NCBI GenBank assembly: GCA_009363875.1
Contig: CM018695.1
Span: forward strand, 19,192,755 to 19,256,754
Reading direction: 5' to 3'
Length of the DNA stretch: 64,000 bases
DNA from: Mikania micrantha
Taxonomy: Eukaryota; Streptophyta; Magnoliopsida; Asterales; Asteraceae
The notes under the pieces were generated by a model. That model was not told the origin of the DNA, did no database searches, and saw only the letters and a program-made list of their open reading frames with translations. The position numbers and the translations under genes are program-made. Of the stretch, positions 10,499 to 19,900 are shown one piece after another (the first letter of the stretch is position 1; the number at the start of each line of letters is the position of its first letter).

Positions 10499-11112
10499 GA
10501 TACCACAAATGTGTGGATAACCGGTTAAACCGGAAACTAGATTTTTAAAACCACAAGTGTGTGGGTAGTTGGTTGAACCATAAAATATATACGTATGGTG
10601 TTTTAATTTAGCCAGAGGTTCTGGTGATAAAGTTGGATTAGATAATATATTCATATTGTGAAAATGTCCCATTAAGGGAAATAAATGCACAATGTGTGGT
10701 GTGCAAGTTGATGTTTGAATATGATATATTATTATCTAGACATGATAAACATCCATATGATATGTATGTAGATGTGTTTTAAAATGAGTTTTGGGAACTC
10801 TGGAAAGGGTTACTTACTTAGTTCATATGAACTAATTGTGACCTTATATGTGATGTTACAGGTCAAAGATAGATATGCATCGGGCGATCAGATCGGGCAC
10901 GTTGTGAAGCAGAACCAAACGTTATGTAAATCTTTGGTGGTAATAAACTTAAACACACTAGTTGTTTTAATCAAAAATGTAAATGATTGAGATTAAGTGT
11001 GTTTAACTTATGAAATGTAAATTTCACGCTTCCGAACATAAATTTTTGATAAAGTTTAATCTGGGACCTAAAATGGGACACGTGTAATCGTGTGAAAAGT
11101 TTGGGTGTTACA

Positions 11113-11308
11113 TAGTGACAACATATAAACTCATTGATTCTTTTGGATAGATTTACTTGGTTAAATTATGAACGATACATTGTAATTTAATCTTGTAATT
11201 CTATATCATTGTCGTGTTAGCATTTCTCATTTTATATCACATGTGCTATGTAAACAATCTGATCATTTCGATTATCACAACGATATCGCGCCGGCTCAGG
11301 GTGTGACA
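11113..11308 (+). mobile_element. Ty3/gypsy LTR, downstream end (family A)
   Basis: This is the continuation of 1-1546 after the nested element (TSD copy at 11113-11117). It ends in GGGTGTGACA at 11308, a typical gypsy LTR terminus with CA. No PBS follows it. Confidence 0.6.
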
Positions 11309-11615
11309 CAATATATCACAGAACTATGAGAACATTTTTGTGTGCGAAGATAACTGTTGCCTGTATGGCAATGTATCACAGAACTATGAGAACATTCTTG
11401 TGTGCGAACATATTTATTTTCTGTATGGCAATATATCACAGAACTATGAGAACATTCTTGTGTGCGAACATATCTATTTTCTATATGGCAATATATCACA
11501 GAACTATGAGAACATTGTTTGTGTGCGAACATATCTATTGTCTGTATGGCAATGTTTCACAAAACTATGAGAACATTATTGTGTGAGAACATATCTATTA
11601 TCTTGTATGATAATA
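11309..11615 (+). repeat. 60-bp tandem array
   Basis: Five units of about 60 bp (starts 11309, 11369, 11429, 11489 and 11550) and a decayed sixth share 'atatatcacagaactatgagaacat...gtgtgcgaacat'. Open frames of 76-86 codons exist on both strands across the array only because the repeat length is a multiple of three. I see no reason to call them genes. The array occupies the place where a PBS should be. Confidence 0.9.
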
Positions 11616-11904
11616 TATCAAAAACATGTGAATGACATATCTATATCATAGTACTGTGAGCTGTGTAATATGCTGACATGTTTTTGAAATAACAGGACTG
11701 AGTATAACTACGAACATTTGTGTGATTTCTGTGTACTGAGAACATGTTTGAACTATATCAATGTAGTTATACTATATTTTCTTATAATCACATTTCAACA
11801 TAAAATTTCAGTGTAACTGAATATGATTGAATTTATGTGATCGAACGGGTTATATCTTTAATGTTCTTGAACTGACCTGAGTTTGTCTGCATGTGAGCAG
11901 AACA
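11616..11904 (+). other. Retrotransposon leader between array and gag
   Basis: AT-rich noncoding leader upstream of the gag ATG. No PBS, splice signal or other motif was recognised. Confidence 0.5.
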
Positions 11905-13320
11905 ATGGCTCCTAAAAGAGGTCGACCAGTTAAGAAAGCTACCAAGAACGTTATTAACCCTGAACTGAATCAAGTCCCACCTGTGAATGTTGAATCAAAT
12001 CCGGATCCACGTGTTAATCCGGAAGTGAACATGGTTCCACCTGAAAATCTGGAGACAAATACTGTTCCACCTGTGAACCTTGAAGTGAACACTGTTCCAC
12101 CTGCTGGTGCAAGTAGATCTGAATCAAATGAAGCAATGATAGCACGAATAGTGAGAGAACAACTATCTGCTTGTGGTGTTTTGACACAACACCACCAACC
12201 TCATATCACTATGGGTTCTGGTGGGGACCATGATCACACTGAACATAATGCTACTGGTGGCCACGTAGAAACTCATAATACCACTGGTACAACCACAAAA
12301 AAAAAAACTGTTCCTGATCCACCACAGTAAGGATGTACCTATAAGTACTTTGCTTCTTGCAACCCTCCTACTTTCACGGGTAAAGAAGGAGCGGCAGGAC
12401 TCATAAGGTGGATCGAGGAAATGGAAACAAAACTCAAGATCAGCCAATGTTTGGCGGAGCATAAGGTGTCTTATGCTGCTTGTTTTTTGAAAGAATCAGC
12501 TTTAACCTGGTGGAATACCCAGACTAAAACTTTGGGCTCAGCTACAATTGATGCTATGGGCTAGAATGATTTTAAAACTCTGATTATGTCAGAGTACTAC
12601 CCAATCACTGAAATCCAAAAACTCCAGGAGGAATTCTGGAATCATTCAATGGTCGGTGCTAATTGTTTAGCTTATACCGATCGTTTTCATGAACTTACTT
12701 GCTTACTTCCCAATATGTTTCCTACGGAAGCAGCTTTGATTGAGAAGTATATCAAAGGTTTGGTTCCCCAGATCCGTGGAATGGTGACGGCAACTGAACC
12801 CACAACTCTGAAACGTACAATTCTTTTTACCACTAAGCTTACTGATGAGTCGGTAAGGAGTGGTACTTTGTCCACAAAAACTCAGACGGCTGCGGGCCGT
12901 AGTGATGTTGGTAACTCTAGTGCTGTGAGAGGTACTAAACGAAAGTGGTTTGGCAAGAACAAAATGAAAACTCCGGTTGAGACCAGTCAGAACAAACCAA
13001 CATTGAAAAACTATGGTGCTGTTGTTCCTGAGAGGAAGGCTTATATTGGGCAGGCGCCCAAATGCAATAAGTGTCCTTATCATCACACAGGACCATGTCC
13101 TAAATGTACAAACTGTAATCGAGTCGGACACTATACTAGATACTGTAAATTTCCTGCTCGTCAACCACTGAACCAAGCACCACGACAAACCACTCAAAAC
13201 AACTGGTCATGCTTCAAGTGTGGAAGTCCTGACCATCTTATGAGAAACTGTCCGAACAACAACACCAATCAAGGGAATGAAGCTAGGGGGAGAGCTTTTC
13301 ATATTGGTGCAACCGAGGCT
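11905..13320 (+). pseudogene. gag: gag segment with two CCHC knuckles
   Basis: It starts MAPKRGRPVKK at 11905. An N-terminal region of repeated VPP(V/E)N motifs (residues about 25-75) is followed by the retrotransposon gag core at 12361-12800 (FTGKEGAAGLIRWIEEMET, ALTWWN). Two zinc knuckles of form C-x2-C-x4-H-x4-C follow near 13105-13250 (CTNCNRVGHYTRYC and CFKCGSPDHLMRNC). Stops at 12328-12330 and 12562-12564 break it. The second is TAG at a position where the family usually has tryptophan. Confidence 0.9.
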
Positions 13321-13701
13321 AGGCATGATGCGAACATTGTCACTGGTACGTTTCTTCTTAATAATCTATACGCATCAGTTCTGTTTGACACAGGGGCAGA
13401 TAAGAATTTTATATCTCCTGAATCTGCATCATTACTGTTATTGCCTACGGTAGATCTAGAAACTCCTTATGTCATTGAACTTGCTAATGGCAAGTTAATC
13501 AAAACTAACAGTGTCATTCAAGGGTGTTCCTTGAATTTGAATGATCATCTTTTCAATATCAATTTACTTCCTATTGAGCTTGGGAGCTTTGATGTTGTGG
13601 TCGGTATGGACTGGCTTTCTGATAACCAAGCGGAAGTTGTATGCCAAAACATGATGATCCGTATTCCATTACCTGAAGGTAATACACTGATAGTTCAATG
13701 A
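13321..13701 (+). pseudogene. Aspartic protease segment
   Basis: The retropepsin active-site motif LFDTGADKNFIS is at about 13383-13418 and the later VVVGMDWLSD at about 13597-13626. It is continuous with gag. A TGA at 13699-13701 separates it from RT. Confidence 0.9.
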
Positions 13702-13737
13702 GAACGAGCCAGTAGAAAACTTGGTATCATTTTTTGT

Positions 13738-14688
13738 ATGCAAACTCAGAAATTATTACGGAAAGGTTGTCAGGCCTTTCTAGAACATGTGATCGAGAAC
13801 TGTTCTTTACAAAAACGTATCGAAGATATTCCCGTAGTCAAGGATTTTCCTGAAGTCTTTCCTGAGGATATATCAGGATTACCCCCAGTGAGACAAGTTG
13901 AATTTCATATTGACTTGATTCCAGGTGCAGCACCTGTAGCTAGAGCTCCTTATCGTTTACCACCCTCAGAGATGCAAGAGCTTTCAGGTCAACTGCAAGA
14001 ACTGTTAGACAAAGGTTTTATTCGACCTAGTTTCTCACCTTGGGGAGCACCAATTATTTTTGTGAAAAAGAAAGATGGTTCATTCAGGATGTGCATTGAC
14101 TACAGGGAACTCAATAAACTGACAATGAAAAACCGTTATCCATTACCACGTATAGACGATCTGTTTGATCAACAACAAGGTGCTACTTATTTTTCAAAAA
14201 TCGATTTAAGATTTGGATATCATCAGTTACGAATTCATGATAATGATGTTCCTAAAACTGCTTTTAGAACTCGATACGGACATTACGAATTTTTAGTAAT
14301 GTCGTTTGGATTAACAAATGCACCTGCAGTTTTCATGGATCTGATGAATCGAGTATGTAGGCCTTATTTGGATAAGTTTGTGATTGTATTTATTGATGAT
14401 ATTCTCATTTATTCTCGAAACCAACAAGAACATGCTCAACACTTGAAATTGATCTTAGAACTTTTGGCACATGAGAAATAATATGCCAAATTCTCCAAGT
14501 GTGAGTTTTGGTTACAGGAAGCTCAATTTCTTGGGCACGTAGTGAATGAAAACAGTATTCGAGTGGATCCCAGTAAGATCAAAGCTGTGAAGCAATGGGA
14601 AACACCACGAACCCCAACTAAAATACGTCAATTCTTAGGGCTGGCAGGTTATTATCGTTGATTCATCAAGAACTTTTCAAAGATAGCC
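13738..14688 (+). pseudogene. Reverse transcriptase segment
   Basis: Typical Ty3/gypsy RT blocks: LLDKGFIRPSFSPWGAPI, VKKKDGSFRMCIDYRELN, RYPLPRIDDLFDQ, FSKIDLRFGYHQLRI and the catalytic FIDDILIYS (about 14386-14415). It is broken by TAA at 14479-14481 and TGA at 14658-14660; the latter falls in the YYR-x-FIKNF motif where arginine is usual. Confidence 0.93.
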
Positions 14689-15165
14689 TTGCCACTGACC
14701 ACATTGACACAGAAAAATCAACCGTTTATATGGGGTTCCCAACATGAGGAGGCATTCCAACTGTTGAAACACAAACTCTGCAACGCACCTATCTTGGCAT
14801 TACCGGAAGGTATCGATAATTTCACAGTGTATTGTGATGCTTCTCGTCAAGGTCTTGGGTGTGTTTTAATGCAGAACGATAAGGTAATTGCTTATGCTTC
14901 TCGACAACTGAAAGTAAATGAGAAGAACTATACCACTCATGATCTAAAACTTGGTGCAGTGGTGTTTGCACTCAAGATTTGGAGACATTATCTATACGGA
15001 ACCAAGTGTATCATATACACTGATCACAAAAGTCTTTAACACATTCTAGATCAGAAAATGTTGAACATGCGACAAAGGCGGTGGGTAGAACTTTTAAACG
15101 ACTATGACTGCGAAATTCGTTATCGCCCAGGCAAAGCGAATGTCGTAGCTGATGCGTTGAGTCGC
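14689..15165 (+). pseudogene. RNase H segment
   Basis: FTVYCDASRQGLGCVLMQ with YASRQLKVNEKNY and IIYTDHKSL gives the catalytic D, E and D neighbourhood of gypsy RNase H. TAA at 15037-15039 interrupts directly after the HKSL motif. RQRRWVELLNDYDCEI and the DALSRK motif close the domain near 15165. Confidence 0.93.
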
Positions 15166-16649
15166 AAGGAACGAGTTAAAACTTTACGTGTGAAAGCGTT
15201 AGGGATGACTATTCAAACCAGTCTAATTTCTCAGATTAAAGAAGCTCAGCAACAAGCTTTACAAGCAACGAACTATCTTGCTGAAGAAGTAAGGGGATTA
15301 GACAAGCAACTCGAAACCAAGGATGATGGAGTGTTATATTTCAAAGGCCGAATTTGGATTCCTTTGTTCGGTAACTCTAGAAAAATTATCTTGGATGAGG
15401 CGCACAAATCCAGGTATTCTATTCATCCAGGTGTTGATAAAATGTATAAAGATCTTAAAGACTTTTACTGGTGGCCTGGAATGAAGAAACACATAGCTGA
15501 ATATGTGGATCGATGTTTAACATGTCTTAAAGTTAAGGCTGAACATCAACGACCTTCTGGGTTATTGCAACAACCTGAGATTCCCATGTGGAAATAGGAT
15601 CAGATCTCTATGGATTTCATCACTAAACTACCCAGAACATCACGTAATCATGACTCTATATGGGTTATCGTTGATCGCCTTACTAAATCTGCGCATTTCT
15701 TACCCATTCGAGAAGATTATTCCATGGATCGACTCGCTAAACTCTATGTTAATGAGATTGTATCTCGACATGGAGTACCAATCTCTCTCATTTATGACAG
15801 AGATAGTCGATTTATGTCACGATTTTGGCAAACTCTTCAGAATGCACTGGGCACACAAATCAATATGAGCACAACTTATCATCCACAAACGGACAGTCAG
15901 ACTGAACGAACGAATCAAACTCTTGAAGACATGCTCAGAAACTGTGTGATTGATTTTGGAGGTAGATGGGATATTCATCTTCCACTTGTTGAATTCTCAT
16001 ACAATAACAGCTACCATACCAGTATTCAATGCGCTCCATTCGAAGCACTTTATGGACGCAAGTGTAGATCACCTATCTGTTGGTCAAAGGTAGGTGAAAG
16101 TCAAATCATAGGCCCAGAATTCATTCAAGAAACAACTGATAAGATCGCACTCATTCAGGAACGAATTAAAGCTGCTCGCGATCGTCAAAAGAGTTACGCT
16201 GATAATCGTCGTAGACCTCTAGAATTCCAAATAGGTGACCGAGTAATGTTGAAAGTTTCACCTTGGAAGGGCATTTTCAGATTTGGGAAGAGAGGTAAGC
16301 TTTCACCAAGATTTGTAGGGTCATTCAAAATTCTTGAACGAATTGGATCAGTAGCCTACAGACTTGAGTTACCTCTTAACTCAGTAATATTCATGAAGTC
16401 TTTCATGTATCAAATCTGAAAAAGTGCCTAGATGACGAATCATTGATTGTACCTCTTGAAGATATTCAAATTGATGAAAAACTTCAGTTTAGTGAAGAAC
16501 CGGTAGAGGTGATGGATCGAGAAGTGAAAGTGTTGAAACGTAGTCGCATACCAATTGTCAAAGTGCGATGGAACTCACAACGAGGACCTGAGTCTAAGTG
16601 GGAACGAGAAGATCGGATGAAAACAAAATATCCACATCTATTCTCATAA
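15166..16649 (+). pseudogene. Integrase segment with chromodomain-like tail
   Basis: The HHCC zinc-binding region is at about 15424-15540 (HPGVDKMYKDL, CLTCLKVKAEHQ). The DDE core starts with MDFITKLPR (15610) and includes HPQTDSQTERTNQTLEDMLR. A stop TAG at 15595-15597 sits just before the core, where tryptophan is usual. A frameshift near 16385-16400 precedes the KKCL-like linker. The tail (LEDIQIDEKLQF, EEPVEVMDREVK, KVRWNSQRGPESKWE, YPHLFS) is the Tekay-type chromodomain end, with a natural stop at 16647-16649. Confidence 0.92.
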
Positions 16650-16702
16650 ACGATTGTCATCAAGTAAGTCTTCACTAAATTTCGGGACGAAATTTCTTTA
16701 AC

Positions 16703-16712
16703 AAGAGGAGAC
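16703..16712 (+). promoter_or_regulatory. Polypurine tract of the gypsy element
   Basis: AAGAGGAGAC lies directly before the LTR start TGTGACAATTGC. Confidence 0.8.
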
Positions 16713-16922
16713 TGTGACAATTGCAGTTGAAAATTACATCATCGATGACATGAGCACATGTGTTTGTTCTAGAAATCCACGTTGATTTGATGATTATAAT
16801 TATTACAGGTTGATAGTATGCGAAAAATGGTGAACGTGGGCGAAAACCTGCGCGAAACGGAGTTACGGATTGTCCGGAATCGTGAAACGAAGATAAAATC
16901 AAAAATTGGACGGAAATAGGTT

Positions 16923-16969
16923 GGGGCGATACGCCCCGGGCCACACGCCCAGCTGGGGCGGTACGCCCG
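16923..16969 (+). repeat. GC-rich mini-hairpins, family B LTR
   Basis: GGGGCG-ATA-CGCCCC (16923-16937) is a perfect 6-bp stem. A partial unit follows at about 16938-16952, then GGGGCG-GTA-CGCCCG (16955-16969). They are in the same place, relative to the conserved 'cgaaacggagttacgg' block, as the CTTCGCG-GTA-CGCGAAG units of the 1547-11112 element, but the stem bases are different and still paired. Confidence 0.85.
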
Positions 16970-17421
16970 GCGTCCCTGGAGGCAGTGGATGAGGTAAAAA
17001 GGATCAGAACGCATGGGAAGTCACACATTTTCTTTCTTCTCGACTTGTTCTTCATTCCCAGACGAAAAACTCATAATTTTGGCATCCAAAATCCATTTCA
17101 AAGCCTTCCAAACATCCCGATCGCACCAAGGATCGTATCTACAAGCCCTGATCGTTGTTCTACGCGCAGAAATCCGTCAGATTAGGTAACGGTTCGTTTT
17201 AACCTTCTAGCTTGATAATGATTGATTAGATCTTGATTTTGAACGTAATGATATAGTTAGGGTTGTTGATTATTGCCTAGATAATGGCTGGGATTGATTA
17301 TAAACGAAGAACACGATGTTTTAACCGGTAAATCCTTGTTTTGATCCGTTGTAATGCCCAGTTTGCATGAAATTATACCTATGATTATAATGGTTTAAAC
17401 CATTTGATTATAACAATGTAG

Positions 17422-17859
17422 GTGATTAGTTTGGTTAATCTTTGAAATGCAAGGTTAAATCCAAGTGTTTCAAACTAATCACAATCATTAACATACTCAT
17501 TAGAATGATAATCTGACGTTTATGATAACAGTCAGATTAGTATGTTAAGCATGGTTATTAAACCTATTCTAATGCTACATTGTGATATTTCATGATATTT
17601 GGGTAATCAATAACAAGGATTGATGATTTCTAAGCCATTAATCTGTCTAGAAACTGTTTTAGCATTATAATCAACAACATTAACTATTTGGTTAATTCGA
17701 GACTATTCTGATTAATCAAGTGTGTCATCAACCTTGTATTAGGAACCTAATTCAATGTAGGTTCCTACATTATCATACATTGTGTGATATAACATTAAAT
17801 TAAATAATAAAATATTTAATATCGGTTTGATGACTTTCAAAACAATGTCTTTGACATTG
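17422..17859 (+). repeat. Chain of nested perfect stem-loops, family B LTR
   Basis: GTGATTAGTTTG 17422-17433 pairs with CAAACTAATCAC 17471-17482 (12 bp). TTAACATACT 17488-17497 pairs with AGTATGTTAA 17539-17548 (10 bp) and encloses AATCTGAC 17510-17517 with GTCAGATT 17531-17538 (8 bp). AGGAACCTA 17741-17749 pairs with TAGGTTCCT 17758-17766 (9 bp). CAATGTC 17843-17849 pairs with GACATTG 17853-17859 (7 bp, loop TTT). Confidence 0.85.
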
Positions 17860-18011
17860 GACGTTCAGAAAGATCTAATCAATAAGTTAAAAGAATAAAT
17901 AACTCATTAAACGTAAATTAATGCAGACTTACACTATTATCACCAGTCTGTGAGTGATCTTATTATCTTGAGACTTCAGGTGAGTTTCGTACAACCCCTT
18001 TTCTTGTTAAT

Positions 18012-18119
18012 GTTTTATAAACACCGGGGTCTTACTGTGTAACTTTTCTTAAACATATGACATGTGTTTTATAAACACCGGGGTCTTACTGTGTAACTTT
18101 TCTTGAACATATGACATGT
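18012..18119 (+). repeat. 54-bp tandem duplication in the LTR
   Basis: Two copies of a 54-bp unit (starts 18012 and 18066) beginning 'gttttataaacaccggggtc' differ at one or two positions. Confidence 0.9.
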
Positions 18120-19002
18120 ATCACTGTTATCTATATGATTGCATGTGATCTGTTGAGAACTTGTGGATTTCATGGGATTATGTCTGTAGTACAAAACTCT
18201 ATCACAAAACTTGAAAGTCCTCATTCCTCTAGTAAACCCTTGTGGGGCCGAACAGAAAACAATGATAGTACTATCGGCTGACAACCCATTTGCCGGGAGC
18301 TTGCAACTCCCCTTAGTGTAAATGTTTGTTATCTGTTTTCACAATTTCTTAATGTAGTGATAGACATTAAGACAATGAGACATAAGATATTACCAGTAAG
18401 TAATGTCTTCGAAGATCGTAGAGTCACGTCCGAAAGGAACTAGATACGGGTCCCATGGTTATCTTGAACTGAACACTTTGAGAACTTACATATCATATCA
18501 TATTGTTGAACATGAACTTTACGGACTCACCAGCTTTGTGCTGATCTTTTAAACTTAAAACTTTTGCAGGAAGACAGTGACCATCGGGTGAGGATGCACT
18601 TCATATACTTGTAAATAAATAAGTCAGTTGTGTAACAAACTTAGTTTGTGAACTATAATGTTGATTGTGATGACGATCCTTGTAATATATTTACTTTGAG
18701 TTAATATGTATGCTATGATATCGGATCAAGTAAGTCACCCCTCATCTCTGAGATATCACCACTATGCTTCCGCAACCTTCTAAGAGTGACGAATGACATC
18801 ATTTCAGTTGATGAGAGGTGGGGGTGTGACAGTAAAGGGGAAACCGATTTCAGTAATTTGGTTCCAGTTCTGGTTATGATTTCTTTGAGAAACTGTAACC
18901 TCTTGTATTCGCCAGTTTGAGTACGACCGGTTTGTATTACTCTTTACAAAGAACTATTTAAGGATTTGTAAATTGTAATTGTACTCTTCTTTTACATTGT
19001 AT

Positions 19003-19510
19003 CACTGTTGTAAAAATCGGCCTAGGCGGCCGTCTAGGCTCTAGGCTGGCATTTACTGTGTTGATTTTGGCCTAGGCGGTGTCTATGCGCTAGGAGGGGA
19101 TAGGCGGCCTAGTCCGATTTTTTATTTTTTTTCGATTTTTTTGACTGTTTTGACTTTTTTTGGGTAAAAAGGGACCAACTTCATGATTATTTAGACATTT
19201 CTTAACCCAAAATCCTTAATATGTCTCTGAAACATCGAATCCAGCCACTTAACATCGAAATTCATCTCTAAACTTTGAACTTGATGTTTAAGTTTGAACT
19301 TTGAAATACTTGACTAAGTATGTTCAAGTTTATTTTTTAAATTATTTGAAGTATTATATTAAATTATTGATATTGATGTGTGTGTGTATATAATATATAT
19401 TTGTAAAATTATATATAAAAATTCCAATCCGCTTAGCGCCAATTAATCCCAATTAATCCATAGGCGATACCTCGCCGCCCGACTAGCGTTTAGCGACTTC
19501 TACAACCATG
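19003..19510. mobile_element. hAT-like MITE
   Basis: This is a 508-bp noncoding segment flanked by a perfect 8-bp direct repeat CATTGTAT (18995-19002 and 19511-19518), the TSD size of hAT elements. The ends begin CACTGTTGTAAAAATCG and, reversed from the right, CATGGTTGTAGAAGTCG, which are imperfect inverted repeats (13 of 17). The subterminal part is rich in CCTAGGCGG-like words at the left and GCCGCCCGACTAGCG at the right, as subterminal repeats often are. No transposase is encoded. Confidence 0.75.
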
Positions 19511-19529
19511 CATTGTATTATATAATAAA

Positions 19530-19721
19530 GAGTAAACTTCTCTTTTGCTCCCTGTGGTTTGACAAAAGTAACCATTTTCATCCAAATTTTGAAATTTTGC
19601 AATTTTCCTCCATTAGTTTCAGAAAATTAACCATTTTAGCCTTTTTACTGACGGCGTCCATTTAAACCGTTTGTCATAGATCACGTGGTTGTCACGTGAG
19701 GGGTATTTACGTCAATTCGTA
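19530..19721 (+). repeat. MULE left terminal inverted repeat
   Basis: 192 bp, a mirror of 23477-23668 with a single difference seen (GTCATAG against GTCAGAG). It contains the inverted CACGTGG/CCACGTG-type words TCACGTGG and TCACGTGAGG and ends CGTCAATTCGTA. Confidence 0.95.
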
Positions 19722-19900
19722 TGTCTCTTTCTATTTTGAAAGATCTTACGTATCCATTTATTCCCCCGATTACACGTACACGTTTCATCTTCTTCCAATC
19801 GATCACCATGATAATCCTTTAAACCCTAAAAATCTTTTCTCCCTGTCTACTATCATCACGCAAACTCAAATGTAAAGCATACCGAAGATTCGAAGCTGCA

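Larger units (their letters stand above)
1547..11112 (+). mobile_element. Complete LTR retrotransposon with 2.96-kb LTRs and no gag/RT
   Basis: Two near-identical long direct repeats (1547-4504 and 8157-11112, constant offset 6610) start with TGTAAC and end with TGTTACA. They are flanked by a perfect 5-bp target duplication TAGTG (1542-1546 and 11113-11117). A tRNA-iMet type primer binding site follows the left LTR and a purine-rich tract precedes the right one. The internal part is only 3652 bp and carries a decayed integrase/C-terminal tail of gypsy type (about 7205-8110). Gag, protease, RT and RNase H are missing, and in their place are noncoding hairpin-rich repeats. It therefore looks like a non-autonomous (LARD-like) derivative of a Tekay-type gypsy element. 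LTR differences appear to be on the order of one percent by eye, about 2% in the first 500 bases. Confidence 0.9.
8157..11112 (+). repeat. 3' LTR of the 1547-11112 element
   Basis: It is 2956 bp and collinear with 1547-4504. Scattered substitutions are concentrated in the first 500 bases. It ends in TGTTACA and is followed by the TSD TAGTG (11113-11117). Confidence 0.95.
11905..16649 (+). pseudogene. Ty3/gypsy (Tekay-type chromovirus) gag-pol polyprotein, decayed
   Basis: A single reading frame runs from ATG 11905 to about 16390 through gag, protease, RT, RNase H and integrase. It is interrupted by seven in-frame stops ending at 12330, 12564, 13701, 14481, 14660, 15039 and 15597. One frameshift near 16385-16400 moves the C-terminal tail (16443-16649) to another frame. 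Apart from that no frameshift was noticed, so decay is mostly by point changes. The domain order (RT-RH-INT) and the tail ending KVRWNSQRGPESKWE identify a Ty3/gypsy chromovirus of Tekay type. The 3' PPT and LTR follow in the expected position. The 5' flank does not match: there is no PBS, and the adjacent LTR belongs to another family. Confidence 0.93.
16713..18831 (+). repeat. 3' LTR of the Tekay-type element (family B)
   Basis: It is 2119 bp, starts TGTGACAATTGC and ends GGTGGGGGTGTGACA. Its ends and length match the minus-strand solo LTR at 32551-46319 (about 2127 bp without its nested element). It contains GC-rich mini-hairpins (16923-16969), a nested chain of long stems (17422-17859) and a 54-bp duplication (18012-18119). 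The matching 5' LTR is not in the window, so no TSD can be tested. Confidence 0.9.

Noticed and set aside
11296..11586. Overlapping open frames of 76-86 codons on both strands
   Set aside because: They run through the 60-bp tandem array, whose length is divisible by three, so stop-free frames repeat automatically.
12163..13197. Minus-strand ORFs over gag (99, 62 and 164 codons)
   Set aside because: Antisense shadows of the gag-pol frame with no family resemblance.
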